From NCBI RefSeq assembly GCF_014197535.1, contig NZ_JACIFV010000008.1, forward strand, positions 62,001-126,000: a DNA stretch of 64,000 bases, in the 5' to 3' direction. A model generated the notes under the pieces. That model saw only the letters and a list, made by a program, of their open reading frames with translations. It did no database searches and was not told where the DNA came from. A program made the position numbers and the translations under genes. Shown here one piece after another: positions 46,486 to 55,177 of the stretch; positions within the stretch are counted from its first letter, which is position 1, and each line of letters begins with the position of its first letter. This DNA comes from Rhizobium aethiopicum (GTDB lineage: Bacteria > Pseudomonadota > Alphaproteobacteria > Rhizobiales > Rhizobiaceae).

Positions 46486-47586
46486 ATGGACAAGGTCGGT
46501 ATCGGCATCATCGGATGCGGTAATATTTCGGGCGCCTATCTCACAGCGATGGCATCCTTCCCAATTCTCGACATTCGCGGCGTCGCCGATCTCAACCGGG
46601 AACTGGCAGAGGCAAAAGCTGCCGAATTCAACATGCCCGTCAAATCCGTCGAAGAGCTTTTCGCCGATCCCAAGGTCGAGATCATCGTCAATCTGACCAT
46701 CCCGAAGGCCCATGTCGCCGTGGCGATGCAGGCGCTGGAGGCCGGCAAACATACCTATTCGGAAAAGCCGCTCGGGATTAATTTCGCGGAAGGGAAAAAA
46801 TTGGCCGAGGCGGCGCGCGGCCGAAATCTGCGCATCGGCGCGGCGCCTGACACCTTCCTCGGCGGCGGCCACCAGACGGCCCGGGCCTTGATCGACCAGG
46901 GCGTCATCGGCCAGCCGGTCGGGGGCTCGGCAAGCTTCATGTGCCCAGGCCATGAGCGCTGGCATCCGAATCCGGCCTTCTATTACGAAGTCGGCGGTGG
47001 GCCGATGCTCGACATGGGTCCCTATTACATCACCGATCTCGTCAATCTTCTCGGGCCGGTATCCCAGGTCGCCGGCTTTGCGACGACGCCGCGGGCCGAA
47101 CGGCTGATTACCAGCGAGCCGCGCAACGGCGAGCGCATTCCTGTGCATGTACCGACCCATGTCGCCGGCATGATGGCTTTTGCCAACGGCGCCGTCGTCC
47201 AGATCGCCATGAGCTTCGATGTCGCCGGCCACAAGCATGTGCCGCTCGAAGTCTACGGAACCGAGGGCACGCTCATCGTGCCCGACCCCAACAAGTTTGC
47301 CGGCCCGGTCGAATATATGAAGAAGGGCGGTGCCTTCGAGGACCAGCCGGTCACCGCGCCCTATGCCGAAGGCAATTTCCGCTCGCTCGGCGTCGCCGAC
47401 ATGGCGCATGCGATCCGCTCCAACCGTCCGCACCGCGCCAACGGCGACCTGGCGCTGCATGTGCTCGAAATCATGGAAGCCTTCCACATAGCGTCCGAGA
47501 CCGGCCGGACGGTGACGATATCAACGGCGGTCGAACGCCCTGCCCCCTTGTCCGATTCGATCGTCGACGGACGGCTGGCGAAATAA
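46486..47586 (+). CDS. Gfo/Idh/MocA-family oxidoreductase
   Basis: 366-residue NAD(P)-dependent sugar dehydrogenase. The Rossmann loop is GIIGCGNISGAYL (residues ~6-18), the catalytic EKP motif appears as TYSEKPLGINFAEG (near 92-105), and the C-terminal domain has GGGPMLDMGPYYITDLVNLL. GGAGG before the ATG at 46486 decides the start over the ATG at 46474. It sits between the ROK regulator and a ThuA-like gene, the same pairing of dehydrogenase and ThuA seen in the thu trehalose/maltitol locus of Sinorhizobium, but the order and regulator differ. Confidence 0.9.
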   Translation: MDKVGIGIIGCGNISGAYLTAMASFPILDIRGVADLNRELAEAKAAEFNMPVKSVEELFADPKVEIIVNLTIPKAHVAVAMQALEAGKHTYSEKPLGINFAEGKKLAEAARGRNLRIGAAPDTFLGGGHQTARALIDQGVIGQPVGGSASFMCPGHERWHPNPAFYYEVGGGPMLDMGPYYITDLVNLLGPVSQVAGFATTPRAERLITSEPRNGERIPVHVPTHVAGMMAFANGAVVQIAMSFDVAGHKHVPLEVYGTEGTLIVPDPNKFAGPVEYMKKGGAFEDQPVTAPYAEGNFRSLGVADMAHAIRSNRPHRANGDLALHVLEIMEAFHIASETGRTVTISTAVERPAPLSDSIVDGRLAK

Positions 47587-47603
47587 TTTCAGGAGGAAAG
47601 AGA

Positions 47604-48245
<642 letters not shown>

Positions 48246-48259
48246 GACGAAGTTGAAAA

Positions 48260-48433
48260 CCCCTCCCCAACCCCTCCCCACAAGGGGGAGGGACTAAGCT
48301 GCGGTGTCCGGTAGTGACCTAAAAGAAGATGTCGTGCCGGGCTGTTACCGTTCTACGATTGCTACGGCAGAGGTTATGTGAAGCGGTGCGGCATCTTAGC
48401 CCCTCCCCCTTGTGGGGAGGGGTTGGGGAGGGG
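48260..48433. repeat. RIME-like intergenic palindromic repeat, type B
   Basis: Perfect 33-base inverted repeats at 48260-48292 and 48401-48433, made of CCCCTCCCCA-type words with ACAAGGGGGAGGG at the inner end, enclose 108 bases without an ORF. It is a different sequence from the element at 40605 but of the same style, and it lies between the convergent thuA-like and DUF2938 genes. It resembles the abundant palindromic intergenic repeats of Rhizobium. Confidence 0.82.
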
Positions 48434-48444
48434 TCTTGGCGATC

Positions 48445-48924
48445 TCAGCGCAGAATCAACGCCGTACCATAAAGTCCTAATGCAAACACCGTATGCGCCA
48501 GCAGATTGAAACACCGGACCTTCATCGGCTTCGGATGCTTGGACGCAGCCCAGCCGAGGCCGAGGCCCGGCTGCAGCAGGAACCACCCTGCCCCGACTGT
48601 GATGATGCCGAAAATCCAGGCGGGAAGAAATGTCGGGGCTGCCAACCATCCCTCTCCCATGATGAGCGCGAAGATCACGCCATAGAGAATGCCGACGGCG
48701 TAGTGGCTGAACCAGCCGAGTGCTAATTCACCAGCATAGGGCTCGGCATCGGCGATGTTCTCATGAAAGACCTTGCCGCGGCCGAGATGCCAGAACCAGC
48801 GGCCGACCGGCGCCCAGTTCGGCGGCGTCTGGCCGAAGACCTTCGTGAGCACGATCGCCCAGAGGTCCATGAGGATGGTTGCGCCGGCGCCGATCGCCAG
48901 ACCGCGCCATAAGATATCGAACAT
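48445..48924 (-). CDS. DUF2938 membrane protein
   Basis: 159-residue integral membrane protein with about four helices. Features: LAIGAGATILMDLWAIVLTK (first helix), TPPNWAPVGRWFWHLGRGKV (loop), ELALGWFSHYAVGILYGVIF (second helix) and the C-terminal NLLAHTVFALGLYGTALILR. These match the DUF2938 family, whose function is unknown. It stands alone on the minus strand between two plus-strand units. Confidence 0.8.
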   Translation of the reverse strand: MFDILWRGLAIGAGATILMDLWAIVLTKVFGQTPPNWAPVGRWFWHLGRGKVFHENIADAEPYAGELALGWFSHYAVGILYGVIFALIMGEGWLAAPTFLPAWIFGIITVGAGWFLLQPGLGLGWAASKHPKPMKVRCFNLLAHTVFALGLYGTALILR

Positions 48925-48966
48925 CGGGAATCACCGGAGAGCGTTGTGATAGAAGAAGCGCCAGAG

Positions 48967-48996
48967 AACCATTGCGGACGCGCTTGCGCAATGGTT
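48967..48996. other. Inverted repeat in the DUF2938-creatininase gap
   Basis: Perfect 10-base arms AACCATTGCG/CGCAATGGTT with a 10-base spacer. It lies in the divergent promoter region but has no T-run, so it is either an operator for one of the flanking genes or a leader hairpin. The function is open. Confidence 0.45.
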
Positions 48997-49066
48997 TCGG
49001 CAAGACATTCGCGGAGACATTGCGGCCAAGAGGCGCCCTCGACGGGGCCGTTGCTCCATCATCCGC

Positions 49067-49102
49067 AAAAAGGCATCGGTGCGGCCGCAAATTGATGCTT
49101 TT
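49067..49102. promoter_or_regulatory. Operator-like site before the creatininase-like gene
   Basis: AAAAAGGCATC, 16 bases, GATGCTTTT. The same arms with the same 16-base spacing occur at 50997-51031 before the NMT1-type importer. It ends 57 bases before the start codon. Probable LysR-protein binding site. Confidence 0.72.
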
Positions 49103-49159
49103 CGCAGGTAGCGTTATTCCCTACTCACAGTCTCGAACGGCAATGAGAGGCGAACGGCA

Positions 49160-49957
49160 ATGACACTGCCATTTTACTGGAACGAATTGGCCAGCGACGA
49201 CTTCGCCGGCTTGTCTCCCGACACCACCATCGCCGTTCTGCCGATCGCCTCGACCGAGCAGCACGGGCCGCATCTACCTGTCGCTACCGACGTGGCTATC
49301 GCCAATGGCATGCTCGTCGAGTTGCGCAAGCAGAAGCCCATCGATCTCGATTGTCTGGTGCTGCCGACACAGGAAATCGGCAAGGCCAATGAACATATCT
49401 ACGGCCCGGGAACCTTGTCGCTCGGCGCCGAACTGCTCATTCCGGTCTGGACCGCGATCGGCGCAAAGGTTGCCGAAGCCGGCATCCGCAAGATGGTGAT
49501 CGTCAACTCGCATGGCGGCAATGTCGATATTATGAGCATCGTGGCGCGCGAGCTGCGTGTGCGCTATGCGATGGCCGTCGTCTCCACGCAATGGGGCCGC
49601 TTCGGCCACCCCGAGGGTATGATCGGCGAGCATGAGCTGAAATACGGCATCCATGGCGGCGAGGTGGAAACGTCGCTGATGCTGCATTTCCGACCTGATC
49701 TGGTGCGGATGGAGAAGGCGCAGAATTTCACCTCCAAGGCGGAATGGATGCGGGAGCAATCGAATTACATTCAGCCGCTGCCGCCGCATTCGCTCGCCTG
49801 GATCGCGCACGATCTCAATCCCAACGGCGTGGTCGGCGACGCCTCGCTCGGGACCGCCGAAAAGGGCGAAGCAATTTGCCGCCATCAGGTCAAGGGCTTC
49901 ATAGAGCTGCTCTATGACCTGAAGCGTTACCCGCTTTCCAATCTCTACTCGAAGTAG
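49160..49957 (+). CDS. Creatininase-family amidohydrolase
   Basis: 265-residue metal-dependent hydrolase of the creatininase family (creatinine amidohydrolase, also FAPy deformylase and similar cyclic-amide or formamide hydrolases). Metal ligands show in STEQHGPHLPVATDVAIA (residues ~31-48: Glu, His, Asp), in NSHGGNVDI (~115-123) and in GEVETSLML (~170-178: Glu). The next gene is a convergent LysR regulator whose target motif precedes this gene too. With a CodA-like deaminase and RidA nearby, it probably opens or trims a nitrogen ring. True creatinine activity is not shown. Confidence 0.88.
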   Translation: MTLPFYWNELASDDFAGLSPDTTIAVLPIASTEQHGPHLPVATDVAIANGMLVELRKQKPIDLDCLVLPTQEIGKANEHIYGPGTLSLGAELLIPVWTAIGAKVAEAGIRKMVIVNSHGGNVDIMSIVARELRVRYAMAVVSTQWGRFGHPEGMIGEHELKYGIHGGEVETSLMLHFRPDLVRMEKAQNFTSKAEWMREQSNYIQPLPPHSLAWIAHDLNPNGVVGDASLGTAEKGEAICRHQVKGFIELLYDLKRYPLSNLYSK

Positions 49958-49978
49958 GACCTTGTCCCGAGCATTGGC

Positions 49979-50929
49979 TCACATCGCGGCGGAAGCATAG
50001 GCCGGAATGTGACCCTTGGCCTGCAGCTCCTGCACGAGTCCGGCCAGTTCGGCCAGGAGGTACTCGACGAACAGGCTGGTGGCGGAATCGAGCGGCGCGC
50101 GGGCGCGGGCAAAGAGCTTCATCGGCTGGTGGCGCGCATGCGGCTCGGCGATCGGCCGGAAGACCAGTTCACCCTGCCGGCATTCAGTGATGACATCGAG
50201 CGGGTTCAGGATCGTCAGCCCCGCCCCCGTTCTGACCAGCTTCTTCAGCATCTCCGAGGCATTGGTTTCGAGCACCGGTTCGACATGCACGTCGAGGCGC
50301 GCCAGGGCCAGATTAATCACGTCGCGCAGGCTGGTCCCTTGCTGCGCCAGCACGAGGCGCTCCTGGACGATATCGGCCAGGTTGATCGGGCCGGGACCGA
50401 TCAGATGGTGACCGGGCGGCAGAACCACGCCTATTGGAATGTCGAAATTGCCGAGGGTGCGGATGCCGGGCGTTGCCGGAATATTGAAGCCGAGGCCGAT
50501 ATCCACCTCACCTGAAAGCACCGGGTTGACCGTCATCGTGCCGGCGTCGTTGCGCAATTGCATGAAGACGCGCGGATGCTCCGACTGGAACCGCGCGATG
50601 ATTTCGGGGAGCGGCCCTGCAGCAAGGCCAACCGTTGTCACCAGCCGCACCTTGCCCGCCTGCTGCATCTTCAGGCTGCGGATGCGCCCCTCCAGCCGCT
50701 CGTAATTCTTCAGCACCTCGCGAATATGTTCGATGCAGAGTTCGCCGGCGGCCGTCAGGCGCAGGCCGCGTGGCAGACGCTCGAAGAGCGGCGCGCCCAT
50801 TTCCTCCTCCAGCGCGAGGATCTGCCGATTGATCGCCGAAGACGCCACGTTCAGCCGTGCCGCCGCCTTGCGGATCGAGCCCGAACGCGCAATCTCGTTG
50901 ATATAGAGAAGTTTTCTTGAGTGCAGCAT
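49979..50929 (-). CDS. LysR-family regulator of the heterocycle island
   Basis: 316-residue regulator. Helix-turn-helix: KLLYINEIARSGSIRKAAAR, then LNVASSAINRQILALEEEMG (residues ~5-45). The substrate-binding domain includes VRLVTTVGLAAGPLPEIIAR and LVRTGAGLTILNPLDVITE. The frame is open to 50947; the ATG ending at 50929 gives the normal family N-terminus. It is divergent from the NMT1-type operon and convergent with the creatininase gene, and both of those carry the same dyad, so it very likely regulates both. Confidence 0.88.
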   Translation of the reverse strand: MLHSRKLLYINEIARSGSIRKAAARLNVASSAINRQILALEEEMGAPLFERLPRGLRLTAAGELCIEHIREVLKNYERLEGRIRSLKMQQAGKVRLVTTVGLAAGPLPEIIARFQSEHPRVFMQLRNDAGTMTVNPVLSGEVDIGLGFNIPATPGIRTLGNFDIPIGVVLPPGHHLIGPGPINLADIVQERLVLAQQGTSLRDVINLALARLDVHVEPVLETNASEMLKKLVRTGAGLTILNPLDVITECRQGELVFRPIAEPHARHQPMKLFARARAPLDSATSLFVEYLLAELAGLVQELQAKGHIPAYASAAM

Positions 50930-50989
50930 CAGAACCCCGTCGCACAAAAATCAGGCACGCAGCGTAAATTAGGCACAAGCTTTCGGTGA

Positions 50990-51031
50990 GATGCCGAAAA
51001 GGCATCATTGCGCACGAAATTTGATGCTTTT
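50990..51031. promoter_or_regulatory. Operator-like cluster before the NMT1-type importer
   Basis: Three half-sites: GATGCC (50990), GGCATC (51001) separated by GAAAA, then 16 bases and GATGCTTTT (51023-51031). The GGCATC-N16-GATGCTTTT part repeats the site at 49067-49102. It lies in the gap between lysR and the importer, about 80 bases before the importer start, as expected for LysR activation. Confidence 0.74.
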
Positions 51032-51111
51032 CAAAGAGCAAAGCAACGGCTCCTATGAAGAAAATCGAACGTCGCCGCGACGGCTGCGAACTCAGAAGGG
51101 GAACGTCGATC

Positions 51112-52128
51112 ATGCCCATGACAAAGAAGAACAGGGTCTTTTCCGCATTGGGCGCGCTTGGCGGCATGATTGCCTCCATCGCGTCCGCTCAGGCGGCCGA
51201 CAAGGTCACCTATGGCACCAACTGGCTGGCGCAGGCCGAGCATGGCGGCTTCTACCAGGCGGTCGCCGACGGTACCTATGCCAAACACGGCCTTGACGTC
51301 ACCATCGTCCAGGGCGGCCCGAACGCCGCCAACAGCGCGCTTCTGATCTCCGGCAAAATCGATTTCTACATGGGTGGACCGCAGGGCGAGATTTCGGCCG
51401 TCGAGCAGGGTATTCCGCTCGTCGATGTCGCGGCGATCTTCCAGAAGGATCCGCAGGTGCTGATCGCACATCCCGATGCCGGCATCGAGAAATTCGAAGA
51501 TCTCGCGAAGCTCAAGACGCTGTTCCTCGGCAAGGACGGCTATCTCACCTATTTCGAGTGGATGAAGGCGAACTTCAAAGGCTTCAGGGACGAGCAGTAC
51601 AAGCCGTATAATTTCAGCCCGGCGCCCTTCCTTGCCGACAAGGATTCGGCGCAGCAGGGCTACCTTACCTCGGAACCCTACGAGATCCAGAAGCAGGCCG
51701 GATTCGAACCGAAAGTCTTCCTGCTCGCAGACAACGGCTACTCTCCCTATTCGACGATGATCACCACCACGCAAGCGATGATCGACAGTAAGCCGGATGT
51801 CGTCCAGCGCTTCGTCGATGCCTCGATCGAAGGCTGGTACCACTATCTCTATGGCGACAACGCGAAGGCCAATGAGCTGATCAAGAAGGACAATCCCGAA
51901 ATGACGGATGGTCAGATCGCCTATTCCATCGCCAAGATGAAGGAGTACGGCATCATCGAATCCGGCGACAGTCTCGACAAGGGCATCGGCTGCCTGACCG
52001 AGGGGCATTACAAGGCCTTCTTCGACGAAATGGTAGCGATCAAGGTGTTCAAGCCGGAGACGGATTACACCAAGGCGTTTACGACAAAATTCGTCTGCAA
52101 GGGCACCGGAATGGCGATGAAGAAATAA
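51112..52128 (+). CDS. NMT1/THI5-type ABC transporter substrate-binding protein
   Basis: 338-residue periplasmic binding protein. The signal peptide contains VFSALGALGGMIASIASAQA, cleaved near residue 30. The mature start DKVTYGTNWLAQAEHGGFYQ and the ALLISGKIDFYMGG segment mark the NMT1/THI5/ThiY-like group, several of which bind pyrimidines such as hydroxymethylpyrimidine. The ATG at 51112 behind AGGGGAA is preferred over the longer frame to 51055, since it leads straight into the signal. It is the first gene of a six- or seven-gene operon. Ligand inferred to be a nitrogen heterocycle because deaminase, oxidase and RidA follow. Confidence 0.9.
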   Translation: MPMTKKNRVFSALGALGGMIASIASAQAADKVTYGTNWLAQAEHGGFYQAVADGTYAKHGLDVTIVQGGPNAANSALLISGKIDFYMGGPQGEISAVEQGIPLVDVAAIFQKDPQVLIAHPDAGIEKFEDLAKLKTLFLGKDGYLTYFEWMKANFKGFRDEQYKPYNFSPAPFLADKDSAQQGYLTSEPYEIQKQAGFEPKVFLLADNGYSPYSTMITTTQAMIDSKPDVVQRFVDASIEGWYHYLYGDNAKANELIKKDNPEMTDGQIAYSIAKMKEYGIIESGDSLDKGIGCLTEGHYKAFFDEMVAIKVFKPETDYTKAFTTKFVCKGTGMAMKK

Positions 52129-52148
52129 GCTACCAACGCCGCCTGTGG

Positions 52149-52168
52149 TCCGCCGCCAACACGGCGGA
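52149..52168 (+). other. Stem-loop after the NMT1-type binding protein
   Basis: Seven-base arms TCCGCCG/CGGCGGA with a 6-base loop, between the binding-protein and ATPase genes, no T-run. Likely an mRNA-stabilising hairpin like those in the other ABC operons of this window. Confidence 0.55.
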
Positions 52169-52196
52169 TCATTCCCCTGCATGAACGAGACAGGCA

Positions 52197-53024
52197 ATGC
52201 CCCCAGCAGAAGCTCAGGCCCTATCACCGAAAGAAGCGCGCAAGCGGCCGCTGGTCGTCATGCAATCGGTCTCGAAAGTCTTCTCCAGCGGAACCGTGGC
52301 CCTTTCGAATATGTCGCTGACCGTGGAAAGCGGTGAGTTCATCAGTCTGCTCGGTCCGTCCGGCTGCGGTAAATCCACGGCGCTGCGCATCATTGCCGGC
52401 CTCGGCAATGTCTCCTCGGGCGCGATCGACTGGCCAAGTTCGCGCATCAACTCCAAGGGTCTCCCCGAGGGCGATATCAGCTTCGTCTTTCAGGAGCCGA
52501 CGCTGATGCCCTGGAAGACCGTGTTCGATAATGTCCATCTGCCGCTGAAGCTGAAACATGTTTCGAAGGCTGCGGCGCACGATCGGATACTGGAGACGCT
52601 GAGCACCGTCGGGCTTCAGGATTTCGCCAGCGCCTATCCGCGCGAACTCTCCGGCGGCATGAAGATGCGTGTGTCGATCGCCCGGGCGCTCGTGACCAGG
52701 CCGAAGCTCCTGCTGATGGATGAGCCCTTCGCGGCGCTTGATGAGATCACCCGCCAGAGGCTGAACGACGACGTGCTGCGGCTCTGGAAGGTGACCGGCA
52801 TCACCGTCATCTTCGTCACTCATTCGGTCTTCGAATCCGCCTATCTCTCGAACCGCATCGTCGTGATGAAGGCAAGACCTGGGCGCGTTCATGCCGATCT
52901 GCCGCTGACGACCAGCCTTGAACGCGATGCTCATTACCGCACTTCGGAAGAATACCGCAGAGCTTGCGAGACGGTCTCGCATTCGCTGATCGGGGCGATC
53001 AACGCGGTGGAGGACCATCGATGA
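52197..53024 (+). CDS. Nitrate/taurine/pyrimidine-type ABC transporter ATPase (SsuB/TauB-like)
   Basis: 275-residue ATPase: Walker [10 protein letters not shown] (residues 53-61), Q-loop FVFQEPTLMPWKTVFDNV, signature LSGGMKMRVSIARA and Walker B LLLMDEPFAALDEITRQ, with switch His in FVTHSVFESAYLSNRI. The PFAALDE pattern is diagnostic of the SsuB/TauB/ThiZ subfamily. Its stop overlaps the permease start by 4 bases. Confidence 0.92.
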   Translation: MPPAEAQALSPKEARKRPLVVMQSVSKVFSSGTVALSNMSLTVESGEFISLLGPSGCGKSTALRIIAGLGNVSSGAIDWPSSRINSKGLPEGDISFVFQEPTLMPWKTVFDNVHLPLKLKHVSKAAAHDRILETLSTVGLQDFASAYPRELSGGMKMRVSIARALVTRPKLLLMDEPFAALDEITRQRLNDDVLRLWKVTGITVIFVTHSVFESAYLSNRIVVMKARPGRVHADLPLTTSLERDAHYRTSEEYRRACETVSHSLIGAINAVEDHR

Positions 53025-53863
53025 GTGACGAACCGGCCGAAGCGCCGCTGGTTTTCAAAACTATGGCAAGCGCCAAGGGCCGCGATCTGGCGCTGCGCAT
53101 CTTGATCCCCCTGCTGGTGATCGCGGCGCTGATCCTGATCTGGTCTGCCTATGTCAGACTGTCCGGCGTGCCGCCCTATATCCTGCCGGGCCCTGCGGCG
53201 GTCGCCAGTGCCCTCGTGACCGACTGGGGCACGCTTGCCCCTGCCCTCTGGGTCACCACCAAGATCACCCTGATGTCGCTGATGCTGGCGCTTGTCGGCG
53301 GCGTCGGTTTTGCGATCTTCCTCGTGCAGTCGCGCTGGATCGAACTCGCCTTCTATCCGCTCGCGGTCATTCTTCAGGTCACGCCGATCGTGGCGATCTC
53401 GCCGCTGATCCTGATCTATGCGCCGTCGACGCAGGTGGCGCTGCTGATCTGCGCCTTCCTGGTAGCGTTTTTCCCGATCCTTTCGAATATGGTGCAGGGG
53501 CTGAAAAGCGTCGACCATAATCTCATCAACCTGTTCGAGCTCTACGGCGCCTCGCGCTGGCAGACGCTGCTCTTTCTCAAGCTGCCGGCCGCCCAACCCT
53601 ATTTCATGACGGGTCTCAGGATCGGCGGCGGCCTGGCGCTGATTGCCGCCGTCGTCGCGGAATTTGCCGCGGGCTCGGCGGGCGCCGGCTCCGGTCTCGC
53701 CTTCCGGCTCCTCGAAGCGCAGTATCGCCTCAATATTCCGCGCCTCTTTGCGGCGCTGCTGATGCTCTCGCTGCTCGGCGTGGCGATCTTCGCCGTCACC
53801 TCCTTCATTTCGTGGCTTGCCCTGCACCGCTGGCACGAAAGCAGCCTGAAACGGGAAAACTGA
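53021..53863 (+). CDS. SsuC/ThiX-type ABC transporter permease
   Basis: 280-residue inner-membrane permease with about six helices. LSGVPPYILPGPAAVASALV is the family opening, and the EAA-like loop reads NLINLFELYGASRWQTLLFL, then KLPAAQPYFMTGLRI. GLALIAAVVAEFAAGSAGAG is the helix before the C-terminal end. The ATG at 53021 overlaps the ATPase stop; the longer frame is rejected. The stop shares one base with the start of the deaminase gene. Confidence 0.91.
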   Translation: MSDEPAEAPLVFKTMASAKGRDLALRILIPLLVIAALILIWSAYVRLSGVPPYILPGPAAVASALVTDWGTLAPALWVTTKITLMSLMLALVGGVGFAIFLVQSRWIELAFYPLAVILQVTPIVAISPLILIYAPSTQVALLICAFLVAFFPILSNMVQGLKSVDHNLINLFELYGASRWQTLLFLKLPAAQPYFMTGLRIGGGLALIAAVVAEFAAGSAGAGSGLAFRLLEAQYRLNIPRLFAALLMLSLLGVAIFAVTSFISWLALHRWHESSLKREN

Positions 53864-55176
53864 TGACCTATTCCTTCATCTCCCCGCCCAATGCCGGCCG
53901 CTTCGTGCTGAGCAACGCAACCCTGCCTGCCGCTGCCGTCGCCGGTTATGAGGCGCCTGTTGTCGAGGGGCTCGTCCGAGCCGATATCGTCATCGCCGAC
54001 GGCGTGATTTCCGCCCTGCTGCCGGCCGGCGGAGCGCCCGTAGAATTGGCGAAGTCCGACCTGAAGGAGGGCATGGTCTGGCCCTGCTTCGCAGACATGC
54101 ACACGCACCTCGACAAGGGCCACATCTGGCCGCGCAACGCCAATCCGGACGGCACATTCCCGGGAGCGCTGGAGGCCGTGCGCGCAGACCGCGAGGCAAA
54201 CTGGTCGGCCGCCGACGTCAAGAAGCGCATGGAGTTTTCCCTTCGATCTGCCTACGCACACGGCACCAGCCTCATTCGAACCCATCTCGATTCCCTTGCG
54301 CCGCAGCACCGCATTTCATTCGAAGTCTTTGCCGAAATGCGCGATGTCTGGAAGGACAGAATCGCTTTACAGGCGGTGGCGCTGTTTCCGATGGAAAACA
54401 TGGCGGACGCGGCCTATTTCGCCGATCTCGTCACTGTGGTCCGCGAAAAGGGCGGGCTGATCGGCGGCGTCACCCGGATGAGCGGCGATCTCGACAGCCA
54501 GCTCGACATGTTGTTCAGAGCTGCGGCCGAGAACGGCCTCGATGTCGATCTTCATGTCGACGAGACCGACGATCCGGCTGCGGAAACCCTCAAGGCAATT
54601 GCCCAAGCCGTCCTGCGCAACCGCTTCGGCGGCAAGGTAACGGCCGGCCATTGCTGCTCGCTCGCCCGCCAGGACGAGGAGACGGCAAAACGCACGGTCG
54701 ATCTTGTCGCAGAGGCCGGTGTCGCCATCGTCTCACTGCCGATGTGCAACACGTATCTGCAGGACCGCTATCCCGGTCGCACACCGCGCTGGCGCGGCGT
54801 CACCCTGTTCAAGGAGCTGGCCGCGGCCGGCGTTGCAACCGCGGTCGCCTCCGACAATACCCGCGATCCCTTCTATGCTTATGGCGATCTGGATGCGGTG
54901 GAGGTGTTCCGCGAGGCGGTCCGCATCCTGCACCTCGACCATCCGCTGAATACGGCTGCGCGTGTCGTCACCACCTCGCCGGCCGATATTCTCGGCCGGC
55001 CGGATATGGGGCGCATCGCCGTCGGCGCATCGGCCGATCTCGTTCTCTTCAGCGCCAGGCGCTGGAGCGAATTTCTTTCCCGTCCGCAGTCCGACCGCGT
55101 CGTCCTTCGTCGCGGCAAGGTGATCGACCGCAGCCTGCCGGACTATCGTGAACTCGACAGCGTCGTTGGAGCCTGA
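53863..55176 (+). CDS. CodA-like cytosine deaminase / amidohydrolase
   Basis: 437-residue metal-dependent hydrolase of the cytosine deaminase branch of the amidohydrolase superfamily. Metal and catalytic motifs: ADMHTHLDKGHIWPRN (near 82-97), DLHVDETDDPAAETL (~228-242), VTAGHCCSLARQDE (~260-273) and ASDNTRDPFYAYGDL (~330-344), which together match CodA. CodA relatives also deaminate creatinine and other cyclic ureas. It starts on the last base of the permease stop, so it is coupled to the importer and should act on the imported compound. The ring substrate is not known. Confidence 0.88.
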   Translation: MTYSFISPPNAGRFVLSNATLPAAAVAGYEAPVVEGLVRADIVIADGVISALLPAGGAPVELAKSDLKEGMVWPCFADMHTHLDKGHIWPRNANPDGTFPGALEAVRADREANWSAADVKKRMEFSLRSAYAHGTSLIRTHLDSLAPQHRISFEVFAEMRDVWKDRIALQAVALFPMENMADAAYFADLVTVVREKGGLIGGVTRMSGDLDSQLDMLFRAAAENGLDVDLHVDETDDPAAETLKAIAQAVLRNRFGGKVTAGHCCSLARQDEETAKRTVDLVAEAGVAIVSLPMCNTYLQDRYPGRTPRWRGVTLFKELAAAGVATAVASDNTRDPFYAYGDLDAVEVFREAVRILHLDHPLNTAARVVTTSPADILGRPDMGRIAVGASADLVLFSARRWSEFLSRPQSDRVVLRRGKVIDRSLPDYRELDSVVGA

Positions 55177-55177
55177 C

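Noticed and set aside
48260-48433. Possible insertion sequence or MITE because of perfect 33-base inverted repeats
   Set aside because: No transposase, no visible target-site duplication, and the style matches rhizobial intergenic repeats, so I call it RIME-like.
51031-52227. 398-codon open frame on the minus strand
   Set aside because: Antisense to the NMT1-type binding protein.
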